From the NCBI GenBank assembly GCA_017935675.1, contig JAGBHE010000064.1, forward strand, positions 62,001 through 126,000: a DNA stretch of 64,000 bases, given 5' to 3'. Positions within the stretch are counted from its first letter, which is position 1; every line of letters starts with the position of its first letter. The stretch is from Clostridia bacterium (GTDB lineage Bacteria > Bacillota > Clostridia > UBA1381). Positions 49,250 through 59,600 of the stretch are shown here, piece after piece. The notes below the pieces were generated by a model. That model was not told the origin of the DNA and did not search any database. It was given only the letters and a program-made list of their open reading frames with translations. The position numbers and the translations under genes were made by a program.

Positions 49250-52200
49250 ATGAAAAAAGCAATTACAATGTTGGCGGCGTTATGTTTAATGCTAAATATA
49301 GCACCGACCGGTGTTTTGGCAAACGCTGCAATAAGCAGCGTGGTATCAGGGAGCGGAGCTTCTCTTGATGAGGGACTTTCTACGCGGGACGGAGAAATTA
49401 AGATTAATTTTGCTCAGGCGATGGATTCGTCAACCTTTACGGCTGACAATGTGAACCTTGAAAGCATTACAAGAGGAACGGCAATCGACTTCGGCGAGGT
49501 AGGAACATTTCCTGAGGCAGCCAATCGAACGTATTTATTCCCTACAGAAGAAGCCTTCGGAGAAGGTACGTATTGGTTTGATTTTTCCGGCGCTTTGCAA
49601 AAAGTTGAAATGGGATTTAACAACTCAGTTTTGCTTTACGGACGAAGCTTTTTGGACAACGGTTCGTCGAATGACCATTTCAGAGTGTGGATTCAGCGCT
49701 TGGATGCGGGAAATGGCGGTACATACAGAGTATATTGGTCTGCCGGGAATTACAACAATTATGTGAATGTATCGGACGCAAGCGTAAGAAATTTTGATTT
49801 AAAGTTGAAAATGACGCTGACCGAAACAACAAATAACATTGACGTATATTATAACGGCGCAAAATTAAATTCCTCCCCCATCAGCGGCTCACTCAACAAG
49901 CCTGCTTTAGCCGGCGCAGTCCGCTCAGGTATTGCAGTGTTCTGCTATACGCCCGGGGGAGAATATGACAGACACGTTTATTTCGGCTCCATGAAATGCG
50001 CAAAGGGCGAAACGGAAGCAACCGCAACACCTATAGCAAACTATGATTTTACCAATCTTTCCTCGCTTGAGGAGTTGGGAATCGATTTGCCGGAACCGCC
50101 GTCCGGTACAAGTTATTTAAGACTTGCACAAGATGCTGAATATATGCAGGACATTGCATATAGAGGATCATTAAGCGCAGACGGAATGACATACACTATG
50201 CAGGTTGACGATATTGCGGACGGAACAAATTGCAGACTTTCCCTGTCAGGTTTAAAGGATGCTCAGACCGGCGCGGCCATTGCGGACACAGCGATTGATT
50301 TTATTGCAAGTGATTCGGTTTCAAGCGGTAAAAACTATGCGCATATTAAAGCGGGAGCAGGATATGACCTTGATGAGAACCCGGTGTTGTACTACAAAAA
50401 CCAAAAGGTTGTTGTTGAATTTGATGAACCTGTTTCATCGGTTGATACCGGAGATATTGTTGTCGGAAAGTATGAAAAGACCGATGTGACAAAGTTTAAA
50501 TATACTGCTGCAAGAACAGAAAATCAGTATGGGTACTTGACATCAACCGAAGCAAAGGCTCATGACCCATCCAAAAACGTGGTATTTGAGGTTAATATGA
50601 GACCGTATAATATTGGAGAAAATGCCAGCGGTTGGTTCAGAATTTATGTTGGTTCAAAATACTATCAGATGGGATATAATAATATTCAAGGCGGGAAATA
50701 TGTTCAGATGAGCAATACTCCCGGACAGCTTGTAGAGAGCGGTGAATGGTATAACTTCAAAACAATCTTAAAGCCTACGGGCTATGATTTCTACATGAAC
50801 GGTAAACTTGTCGGCTCTGCAAGCCCCGGCGGATATGACTTTGCAGGTGATTTGAAGTATGAATATGGCTCCTACTCAACAACCAACGCGGAGCTTGAGT
50901 ATGATGTAAAGGACGCAAGGGTTTATTATGAAGACGGATCGGAGGAGCTGATCAGCGTAAAATATGACAGTACCTACAACGGACTGCCGTCCGACATATA
51001 CTGTACGGTTTCAACCATTAAAGATGAAATCATTATTTCAGATAAGCTTGCTGCAGAACCGGTTCTGTCGGCAGATGGAATGAGCTGCGAAATCCGGCTC
51101 CCCGAGCTGGAAAAGAATGCAGACTACGCAGTTATTATAGACGGCATAGACGGAATCGCGTCAAAGACCTCAATATTCAGAACAGATGAATATTTCTCGG
51201 TTGACGGACTGTTTTCAGTAAGCGACATCACAGATGCCGGCGGCAGGTCTTTGGTGGATATACCGTATCTGAGCAATAAGGCGGCAGATTTCCGTATAAA
51301 TGTTAACGGCGCGCAAATTGATGAGGGCACAATTACAAGCGATACCGTAAATCTGGTTAAATTTGAACGGGACGATATGGCATATATCAATCAGACAGTT
51401 CAAAACAAAAATAATCCGTATGGAAAAACAGTGAATGATACTATCAGCACACACAGCAAGACAAAGCCTGTTATTATTGAAGTAAATATGATTCCGATTA
51501 CGGCACAGGGGGCGTCGAATTTCTACTTTAACATTGCAGCCGGGACAAAGGATGACGGAACTGCCAACGGTAATGCGCAGTTATCCTATAATAACAATCA
51601 GATATCTCTTGCAAACGGTACCAAAACAAACATTTCGGACGGAAAGCTCCACAATATCCGAGTTAAGATTGATGCGGACCAGGCATATTTATACGTTGAC
51701 GGAATCAACACCTATAATAATTCCAACATGAATTATAACGGAAATATAACAATGACGAACTCCTTCTATTCTACAGCTATAGATGCCGGTACAGATAAAC
51801 TTGAAGCATACATTAAGGATATAAAAGTGTACGAGGAAGGTGAGGAAGACGCGCCCTTTGTTTATCACAGTGTAAAAACTGACGGCTTTGCGCTCTTGTG
51901 TGAAAATCCGGAATGCTCGCTTAAAAGCGTTGAATATGGGGAGACCGATGTGGAAGCGAAGCTTGCTTATGAGAATAACGCAATATCTGTTAAGCCGGTA
52001 AAGGCTCTGGGATATCTGGCAAAATACAGACTGAATATTACAGACGGCTTGCGTGATACAAACGGAATTTCAGTTGTGAACCCTGTTCAAACGGAATTTA
52101 CTGCGGTATATTCCGAGCATATCTATGCAGATAACTTGAAGGTTACAAAAACAGATACGGGTTATGAGGGCGAATACAAAATTGTGAACTTTACCGATAC

Positions 52201-52417
52201 GGCAGAGAGCGCAGTCGTAATTCTTGCCATCTATGACGGCAACGGGCTTTTAGATGCGATTAAGAAAACGGTACAGGTTGCCGCTAATAGCGAATCAACA
52301 GATAACACGGTGGTTTATACTGCAGATAAAGCGATTCCCGACAATGCCAGAGCAGTATTGTACGTATGGGAGGATTTGACAAACATTCTTCCGGTATCGC
52401 CTGCAACAATAAAGTGA
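49250..52417 (+). CDS. Secreted protein of three Ig-like units with nested jelly-rolls
   Basis: About 1055 residues with signal peptide; AAAGGAA lies 7 nt before ATG. Three long units (~30-355, 360-650, 655-955) each start with a Big_5/SbsA-type Ig strand pair (for example IKINFAQAMDSSTFTADNV or VVVEFDEPVSSVDTGDIVV). Each then contains a LamG-like jelly-roll with a YNG, MNG or VDG ligand-type loop, and each closes with the rest of the Ig fold. The C-terminal ~100 residues are the recurring module (VLYVWEDLTNILPV). No catalytic residues are seen; polysaccharide binding or a structural surface role is most likely. Confidence 0.75.
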   Translation: MKKAITMLAALCLMLNIAPTGVLANAAISSVVSGSGASLDEGLSTRDGEIKINFAQAMDSSTFTADNVNLESITRGTAIDFGEVGTFPEAANRTYLFPTEEAFGEGTYWFDFSGALQKVEMGFNNSVLLYGRSFLDNGSSNDHFRVWIQRLDAGNGGTYRVYWSAGNYNNYVNVSDASVRNFDLKLKMTLTETTNNIDVYYNGAKLNSSPISGSLNKPALAGAVRSGIAVFCYTPGGEYDRHVYFGSMKCAKGETEATATPIANYDFTNLSSLEELGIDLPEPPSGTSYLRLAQDAEYMQDIAYRGSLSADGMTYTMQVDDIADGTNCRLSLSGLKDAQTGAAIADTAIDFIASDSVSSGKNYAHIKAGAGYDLDENPVLYYKNQKVVVEFDEPVSSVDTGDIVVGKYEKTDVTKFKYTAARTENQYGYLTSTEAKAHDPSKNVVFEVNMRPYNIGENASGWFRIYVGSKYYQMGYNNIQGGKYVQMSNTPGQLVESGEWYNFKTILKPTGYDFYMNGKLVGSASPGGYDFAGDLKYEYGSYSTTNAELEYDVKDARVYYEDGSEELISVKYDSTYNGLPSDIYCTVSTIKDEIIISDKLAAEPVLSADGMSCEIRLPELEKNADYAVIIDGIDGIASKTSIFRTDEYFSVDGLFSVSDITDAGGRSLVDIPYLSNKAADFRINVNGAQIDEGTITSDTVNLVKFERDDMAYINQTVQNKNNPYGKTVNDTISTHSKTKPVIIEVNMIPITAQGASNFYFNIAAGTKDDGTANGNAQLSYNNNQISLANGTKTNISDGKLHNIRVKIDADQAYLYVDGINTYNNSNMNYNGNITMTNSFYSTAIDAGTDKLEAYIKDIKVYEEGEEDAPFVYHSVKTDGFALLCENPECSLKSVEYGETDVEAKLAYENNAISVKPVKALGYLAKYRLNITDGLRDTNGISVVNPVQTEFTAVYSEHIYADNLKVTKTDTGYEGEYKIVNFTDTAESAVVILAIYDGNGLLDAIKKTVQVAANSESTDNTVVYTADKAIPDNARAVLYVWEDLTNILPVSPATIK

Positions 52418-52435
52418 TGGAGAATAATAAATGCG

Positions 52436-52458
52436 CATGACGGTATTTTGCCGTCATG
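52436..52458 (+). other. Perfect 8-bp hairpin in an intergenic region
   Basis: CATGACGG (52436-52443) and CCGTCATG (52451-52458) flank TATTTTG. No T-run follows and the next ribosome site is 13 nt away. It may be an RNA processing or stability element, or an operator; termination is unlikely. Confidence 0.5.
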
Positions 52459-52482
52459 ACATGATTTAAGGAAAGGATTTGT

Positions 52483-55400
52483 ATGAAAAGAAAACTGATA
52501 ATTGCGGTTTTATCAATATTTCTGTTTAACATACTGCCCTTGAATGCAGCATTTGGCGAGGTTGTATTGACTGTTGAGCGGGATGTGCATTATCTTTTGT
52601 CAGAAGGGATTGTATTTTCTTATAACGCTTTGGAAAGCCTCAGTTTCAATGAAAGAGTGCAGTTATCAGAGAATCAGACACCCATAAAAAACGGCGGGAA
52701 AACATATCTGCCCTTCAGATTTGTGATGGAAAATCTGAAAACTATCGTACGATATGAAGAAAAAACGGGCAAGATATTTGCCGAGCATGGCATACAGAAT
52801 ATTGAGCTTCAAAGCGGCAGTGATGTTTTTTATGTTGACAGTCAGGATATAACGGTTCGGGACGGACTTTTGCTCCGGGACGGTATAACCTTTATATCAT
52901 CAGAGGCATTGAAAGCTGTATTCGGACTTCTTACCGATGAAAAGGATGGATATGTATATGTCGGATATGAGCAGGCAAACGATGAGCTTTTTGAGGAGAT
53001 TGCCCGGCTGTATGCAATTAAAAGAGCCGAAACGCTTGTATATTATGTATCTGCGGACGGCGATGACGAGAACCCGGGAAGCATAGACGCACCTTTTAAA
53101 ACAATAGACAAGGCAAAACTGACAATACAGGATTATCTGAAAAATAACGAACAGGACAGAGATATTATCGTGTATTTAAGGGGCGGCGAATACCGGCTTG
53201 AAGAACAGATTCTGTTCACGCAAAATGACAGTGCCGAAAATCTTTTCAACATTCGGTATACAAGCTATAATAATGAAAATGTCCGGATAATCGGAAGCAA
53301 AGAGGTCGGCGGGTGGAGCTTTTATCGCGGCAATATTTACAGAGCCTATGTAGGTCCCGATTTAAGAATTGATATGCTTTATGAAAACGGCGCAATGATG
53401 ACAAAGGCGCGTTATCCGAACTATAATTATGAAAATTCGGTGGAAAGCCATATTTTGAATCTTGGTTTTATAACGCAGACTCAGAACAGGGTGCGGTTTA
53501 ACACCGGCGATTTCCCGACAATTTACGATTGCACCGATCTGGAAGTAAATATATGGGGAAGAACGGGGCAGATGTGGTTTAACCATAGTATAGACGTTGC
53601 GGAGGTTGATTATAAAAACAATCTTTTGTGTCTTAGCGAGAATGTTTTCGAAAACACAGGCAAAAACGGCTTGTATTTTTTGCAGGGAACCATAGAGCTT
53701 TTAGACACCGAAGGTGAATTTTGCTATAATTCAAAGGACGGATATATATATTTGATACCCGGCGGATATACAATGGAGGGCAAGAGCTTTTCTGTTCCGA
53801 CTGTTGAAAATGTAATTAAGTTCGGCGGTGCTGCCGACCGGAAAACAGTTAAAAATATAACGATAGAAAACATTGAGTTGATGAATACCCATAGAAGCGA
53901 TGACGTGCATGAGGGGATTCACGGCCGCGGCAACGGTTCCGGCGTTATGCTGTCCTATGCTGAAAATATCACTGTTAAAAACTGTGATATTCACGATGTG
54001 GGCGACGACGGTGTATTTATTCTTGAGTATGTTAAAAATTGCAGGATTCAAAATAATAATATTAGAAATCTCGGAGGCGGAGGAATAAGCGGAATTTCCT
54101 ATACGAGAAGAAACGTTGTAACAGAGAATAATTTCAAGACAATGAAGGAGCTGGGCTATGTTTATTACATGGGAGAACAGCGTTTTTGCCGTGTGAAATA
54201 TAATCTTTTGGAAAATAACTTTATTAACCGCTGTGGAATCATTACGGGACATGGAAGCGGAATAGATATTATCCATAACGATTCGGGATGGAATTACGTT
54301 CAATATAACAAAATTTACAATGTTCGCCGAATGGGAATAAACTGGGGTTTTTCTGCCGACAGAGATTATGTGCGTTATAATGACATTTCCTTTGTGATGA
54401 ACGGCACAGAGGACGGAGGACTTTTTTATACTCTCTTTGAGCCGGGTGAGCATGGAGTGGCTTTTACAAATAACTATCTTCATGATTCGGTTGCGAGATA
54501 TTCGGGGATTTTCGGAATATATCATGACGAAAATTCAAACGGTATATATACCGCGAATAATCTTGTTGAAAGGCTTACCGAGATAGAAGGACCTGTGTTG
54601 GGACACAATCCTATGGTTGGCGGTATGCAGTTTGTTAAGAGCGTAGGCGGACAGGTATTAAATAATATTTATGCAAATTCTCCGAAGGCGGTTAACGGTG
54701 GTATATATATGCATAATTCGCATAACAAGCCTGATAATGAGGATATTGTAATCAAAAATAATGTGGTCTATAATTGTAACGACACTGCGGTATATATATT
54801 GAATTTTACCGATGTAACTCTGGATAAATTTGATTATAATACATATTATTCTCCCGCCGGCGAAATGCGGTATAAGGGTGCCGCCGCTGCGCACAGTGAT
54901 TGGGAAGGAATTATGGACGGCAAGTTTGAACAAAACTCAATATTTGCGGATCCGTGCTTTGTTGACCCGGACAACAGCGATTATCGATATCGGTACGATT
55001 CGCCTGTTTTTACTCAGGGAACGAAGGATATTGATGTCAAGGAGGCAGGCTTAAAGCCCGGAGGGGATTTTGAGGACAGCGAAGGACTTTACTACATTTA
55101 TCCATTTGAAAAGGGAAGGGTAGGATACAATTCCACAATCAATATTGCATCGGGACAGCAAGCTGCAATAGAGGTCATTGCGAAAACGAAAATGGGAATA
55201 CAGCTTGACCCTTCACAGGTAACGGTTTCCTATGAAAATGAAAACCCTGATGTAATCAGCGTTGACGCGCAGGGCAATGTTATAGGCTTGAAAAAGGGTA
55301 AGGCGGTTGTACGAGTGACTGTTCGGCAGGACGGAAAAGCTGTTTCAAAAATAATGAATGTACTTGTTGACGATACAATAACTGACATTTCCACGGTTGT

Positions 55401-56478
55401 GCACAGAACAACCTTCTCAAAAGATGAGGAAATAAATATGGGTATGTACATTAACACGGAATTCGGACAGCTCAATCCCCAAAATGCACAAAGCATAACT
55501 TTTACATCAGAAGACAACAGTATTGTGAAAATAAATGACAAGGGGCTTTTAAAGGCGGTCGGAATCGGGACTGCAGCCATTACGGCTACAGCAAGCCTGA
55601 ACGGGAACACCTTTGTTAAGAAAATTCCCGTAACGGTAAATCTGACCTCTCTTGCGAAGCTGAACCTTGCTATAGATAAAAAGTCAATCAAGCCGGGTGA
55701 GGAATATGTAATGCCGTATACCGCATTTGACACAACAGGAACAGAAATATCTCTCGCAGGCGCAGCAATCACTGCGGAATCGGATAACCCCGAAATTGCG
55801 AAGGTTATAAGCACCGCGGACGGCGTTAAAATTCAGGGTGTTGGCTTTGGTGCTTGCTATATCAAGCTGAATGTGGTTTATAACGGTGTGGAGGCTCATA
55901 CACAGTGCAGAGTTGTTGTGAATGACGAACAAGATACTCTTGCCGATGGCTGGAAGGCTATAAGCTGGAGCTCAAACGGACATGTATTCATGAAAGACGG
56001 CACCATTAAGCTTCTCAGCGACGGATATGACGTTTACGGTGCGGCAGACGCGGCAACATTTGCATATCAGACAATGCGTGACGAAAACTATACCATTGAG
56101 GTTGAGATGGAAGGATTGTCCGATTTGAATAATATGAACACGGCGGCCGGCCTTATGATAAGAACCGGAACAAACGATGCGGCAGATAATGTACATCTGC
56201 GAATCAGAGGAGATAACACACTTCTGATGACCTATCGAAATGAAGAGAATAAATCCAGTAATGTGTTCATTTCCGATATCATGACATATCCTGCAACGCT
56301 GAAGCTTGAAAAGAAGGGCAGAAGGATTACAGGATATTATAAGGACGGCGGGGAATGGAAGACAGTAGGAGAGATTGAGCTTGCCCGGACAGATGAAACA
56401 TATGCAGGACTTTGTATCTTCTCTCAGACTGATTTTTATGCCGACGCTGTGTTTAGGGATTTCAAAGTGAACAAATAA
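52483..56478 (+). CDS. Secreted beta-helix protein with stalk domain and Big_2-like repeats (GH141-like fold)
   Basis: About 1331 residues. Signal peptide, then a CuAO_N-like stalk domain (~30-165; KTYLPFRFVMENLKTIVRY). The beta-helix (~185-850) opens with YYVSADGDDENPGSIDAPFK and has GEYRLEEQILF, TEDGGLFYTLF and GIFGIYHDENS motifs comparable to the first two genes of the window. Three bacterial Ig-like units (~870-1110; VTVSYENENPDVISVDAQGN is typical Big_2) and a LamG/DUF1349-like C-terminus (~1120-1331) end it. AAAGGA lies 5 nt before ATG. Probably a secreted or surface glycan-cleaving enzyme; family GH141 is plausible, not proven. Confidence 0.85.
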   Translation: MKRKLIIAVLSIFLFNILPLNAAFGEVVLTVERDVHYLLSEGIVFSYNALESLSFNERVQLSENQTPIKNGGKTYLPFRFVMENLKTIVRYEEKTGKIFAEHGIQNIELQSGSDVFYVDSQDITVRDGLLLRDGITFISSEALKAVFGLLTDEKDGYVYVGYEQANDELFEEIARLYAIKRAETLVYYVSADGDDENPGSIDAPFKTIDKAKLTIQDYLKNNEQDRDIIVYLRGGEYRLEEQILFTQNDSAENLFNIRYTSYNNENVRIIGSKEVGGWSFYRGNIYRAYVGPDLRIDMLYENGAMMTKARYPNYNYENSVESHILNLGFITQTQNRVRFNTGDFPTIYDCTDLEVNIWGRTGQMWFNHSIDVAEVDYKNNLLCLSENVFENTGKNGLYFLQGTIELLDTEGEFCYNSKDGYIYLIPGGYTMEGKSFSVPTVENVIKFGGAADRKTVKNITIENIELMNTHRSDDVHEGIHGRGNGSGVMLSYAENITVKNCDIHDVGDDGVFILEYVKNCRIQNNNIRNLGGGGISGISYTRRNVVTENNFKTMKELGYVYYMGEQRFCRVKYNLLENNFINRCGIITGHGSGIDIIHNDSGWNYVQYNKIYNVRRMGINWGFSADRDYVRYNDISFVMNGTEDGGLFYTLFEPGEHGVAFTNNYLHDSVARYSGIFGIYHDENSNGIYTANNLVERLTEIEGPVLGHNPMVGGMQFVKSVGGQVLNNIYANSPKAVNGGIYMHNSHNKPDNEDIVIKNNVVYNCNDTAVYILNFTDVTLDKFDYNTYYSPAGEMRYKGAAAAHSDWEGIMDGKFEQNSIFADPCFVDPDNSDYRYRYDSPVFTQGTKDIDVKEAGLKPGGDFEDSEGLYYIYPFEKGRVGYNSTINIASGQQAAIEVIAKTKMGIQLDPSQVTVSYENENPDVISVDAQGNVIGLKKGKAVVRVTVRQDGKAVSKIMNVLVDDTITDISTVVHRTTFSKDEEINMGMYINTEFGQLNPQNAQSITFTSEDNSIVKINDKGLLKAVGIGTAAITATASLNGNTFVKKIPVTVNLTSLAKLNLAIDKKSIKPGEEYVMPYTAFDTTGTEISLAGAAITAESDNPEIAKVISTADGVKIQGVGFGACYIKLNVVYNGVEAHTQCRVVVNDEQDTLADGWKAISWSSNGHVFMKDGTIKLLSDGYDVYGAADAATFAYQTMRDENYTIEVEMEGLSDLNNMNTAAGLMIRTGTNDAADNVHLRIRGDNTLLMTYRNEENKSSNVFISDIMTYPATLKLEKKGRRITGYYKDGGEWKTVGEIELARTDETYAGLCIFSQTDFYADAVFRDFKVNK

Positions 56479-56486
56479 GGAGCTAA

Positions 56487-56626
56487 GTTTGGAAAAAGAT
56501 AAGCGGCGCATCTCACCGCCATCAGCGACTTGAAGTATAAACATACGTCGGCATCGCTTCCGGCGGCAATCTGCTTGCTTCTCTTTCTCCAAACGGCATT
56601 GGTGAAAGGAGTTCGGAATATAAGGA
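56487..56626 (+). repeat. Structured ~108-bp repeat plus leader, copy 1
   Basis: Terminal inverted repeats GTTTGGAAAAAGATAAGC (56487-56504) and GCTTCTCTTTCTCCAAAC (56577-56594) pair at 16 of 18 positions. Inside lie a GCGG/CCGC hairpin and a CGAC...GTAT-AAAC-ATAC-GTCG hairpin. Near-identity with the copy at 62679 continues through the AAAGGAG ribosome site to just before the start codon. It acts as the leader of the beta-helix gene at 56627. Confidence 0.88.
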
Positions 56627-59600
56627 ATGAAAAAAAGCCTGAAAAAAATATGCTCGGTATTGTTAAGTATTATCTTTCCCTGTGCAAGCGTTTCGGCGCT
56701 CGCGCAGGGTATTTGGGGAAGCGAGGAACAAATCGCGCAGCAGGAGACTCAAGCTGAAATCTATTCCTGCGCAAATTATATTTCGTGGATTGAAACAGTC
56801 GGCGAAGAGATTGTCATAAGCGGCAGAATGGCCGAAAAAGAGGGGATGCCGGTAACTTGCCTTGTAACAGGTGACGGCATAGTTGAAATCATGCAGGGTA
56901 CTGTGAGGGCGAAGGGCTATTATTCCTTCTTTGTTTCTGATGTCAATTTTTCGGGGGAAACACAGTATGAGGTTCGTATTGCTGCGGGAAATACGACGTT
57001 AAATCTTGATTATTACCATAGAACAAACCGAGAGGATTTGCAGATATTGAATACAATAAATGAAGGCGGCGCCGGAAGTGTTTTGAAAGATTCAAGGCTC
57101 AATCTGAATTTGTATAACTACAGTCTGCTTGAAAATCAACAGGCGGTTGCCGACGCTCTGAGCAGCAGCACGTATACTTCGGTTCGTGAGTTTATAGACG
57201 CGTTTTACAGGGAAGTATACCGTCTGACAAAGAACAATACGAATATTGTGTATTATGTTTCCGAATCGGGCAGTGACGCCAATCCCGGAACTTCTGACGC
57301 ACCTTTCGCAACGGTTACAAAGGCGTATGATACCGTAAGCGATTTGGTCAGCAGCGGAAAGACGGTTTCCGATATTGATATTATAATCGGGGACGGAAAT
57401 TATACAATTGATAAGACTCTTTATTTTAATGAATATAACACCGGGAAAAACCAGACCATCAGAATCATTGCCTGCAATAGCGGGAAGGCCGTTATTACAG
57501 GCGCAGAAAAAATCGCAGGCTTTACAAGATATTCCGACAACGTCTATGTTAAAAATGTAGGTGCGGGCAGAGATATAAAAATGCTCTATAATAACGATGA
57601 AATGATGTGGATTGCGCGATATCCGAACAGGGGAATACAAAACTATGATCTGCCCGGTGATTATGCGCTGACGACGGCATCAAACCCATTAGATTCAAAA
57701 AAGAGAATATCTGCTTACATAGATCCGGAAATTCTGAAGGGGACAGAAAATAATCGGGAGCTTGAAATCGGGATTTGGCCGAACGGAAGCGACAATGGGC
57801 ATTGGATGTGGTATTTCAATATCGTAGATGTTACAGATGCCGATTATGAAACCGGCATGGTTATATTTGCGCAGCCCACCACACACAATATCGGAAGCGG
57901 CGCAAAATTCTATATTCAGAACGATTTGAAATTTCTCGATGCGGAAAATGAATTTTATTACGACAGCCAAAGCGGAAATCTTTATGTTTGGGCGGAAGAT
58001 GAATCGGTGCTTGACATAACGCTGCCTTTGGTAGATGATATTGTTACGTTTGAACATGCCGCGAATGTAAAACTTCAGGGTGTAAAGCTTCAAAACAGCA
58101 GAAGAACGAAAGATTATACCTATACATATCAGACTAATGACTCGGGAAACGGTATTAAAATAGCCGATTCGAGCAATATAACAATTCAAAACTGTATTGT
58201 TTCCAATGTGGGCGGACACGGGATTTATCTTGTGAACAGCGGAGAAAATAATCTTGTTACGGGAAATGAAGTGTTTAACACCTTTGGAACCGGAATTTCA
58301 ATTAACGGAGAAGAAAATTCTTCCGAAATGAATTTTATTAACAATGTTATTTCCAATAATTATGTGCACGCAACCGGTCTTGTTGTAGGAAATTCAACAG
58401 GTATTGCCCTTTATCACAGCGGCGCAGAGGGAAATACAATTAAAAACAACCTGATTCACGACTGCCCGAGAAGCGCAATCCGTGTTTCCGATGTAAACAG
58501 CATAAACTATATTACATATAATGATGTGTATGACGTGAATAAAGGCTCGCAGGATACCGGCGTAATCTATGTTGAGGGACTGGGGAAAAATGCCGAAACA
58601 CATATTGAGAATAACTATATTCATGACAGCTACAGCTGGATTGAACTGACGATTGGTCTGTATCTTGATGATTCGGCCTTCGGAACGGTTGCGCGGAATA
58701 ATGTTATCGCAAATCTCGGAAAGACGGAATATCCTGACGGAAATGTTTTTGGGTATTGTATGTACTTAAAGGCAGATGATATAACAGCGGAAAATAATTA
58801 TATTATAGATAATCCCGAGGCGTCCACAATCACCGGAAGCTATGCGCAGAATTCGACTGCGGACCGCCTGACAATTGTCAGAAATGTGTTTGCAAACAGC
58901 GGAAACACCGTTTATACCCATGAGAATTATGATAAAAACCGGCTGACCGCATCGGATTATAACCTGATTGATACAAACGGATCCCCGGTTTATCGGGTCA
59001 GGGGACTGGAATTGACCTTTGACGAATGGCGGAACAGCTATAAGAAAGATGTTAATTCGGTGTCGGCCGACGCACAGATTTCCGACAGTAAAAACCTTGA
59101 TTTCAGACTCCTGGAAACGTCTCCGGCGTTTTCAATGGGAATTAAAAACATTGATATGGCTAATATGGGTCTTACAGAGGATTTTGTCTACAATACCGGA
59201 GGCGGCGCACCCCACAGGGTATTTGTTAAAGAAGAATTCCAAAAAGAGGACAGCACAACTTTTGATATGTCGGTCGGACAGACAAAAAAACTGCTGGCAT
59301 TTGCAAGAAATGAAGCAGGGTTTATCGTGCAGAATCTGACATACACCTTTGAAAGTGAAAATACAGAGGTTGCAGAGGTTGACGACCGGGGACGGGTGAT
59401 TGCGAAAAAGCCGGGAGCGGCAAAAATCATTGTTACCGCTTCAAACGGTGCTGCCGCTAAGCAAAGCTACATCATCGCCAAGGTGGCAGAACCAACGCTC
59501 CGAATTACCCGGATTGAGTGTTTTGATGAGAATCAGAATCCTATTACATCACCATGGCAGCATATTGAAAATGTGGTTGTAAGCTATGAGGGTGAAGGCA

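Noticed and set aside
53731..54525. A 264-codon minus-strand open frame opposite a beta-helix gene
   Set aside because: It lies fully inside a well-supported + strand gene and its content mirrors the repetitive Asn/Ile codons of the beta-helix; no domain or ribosome site.
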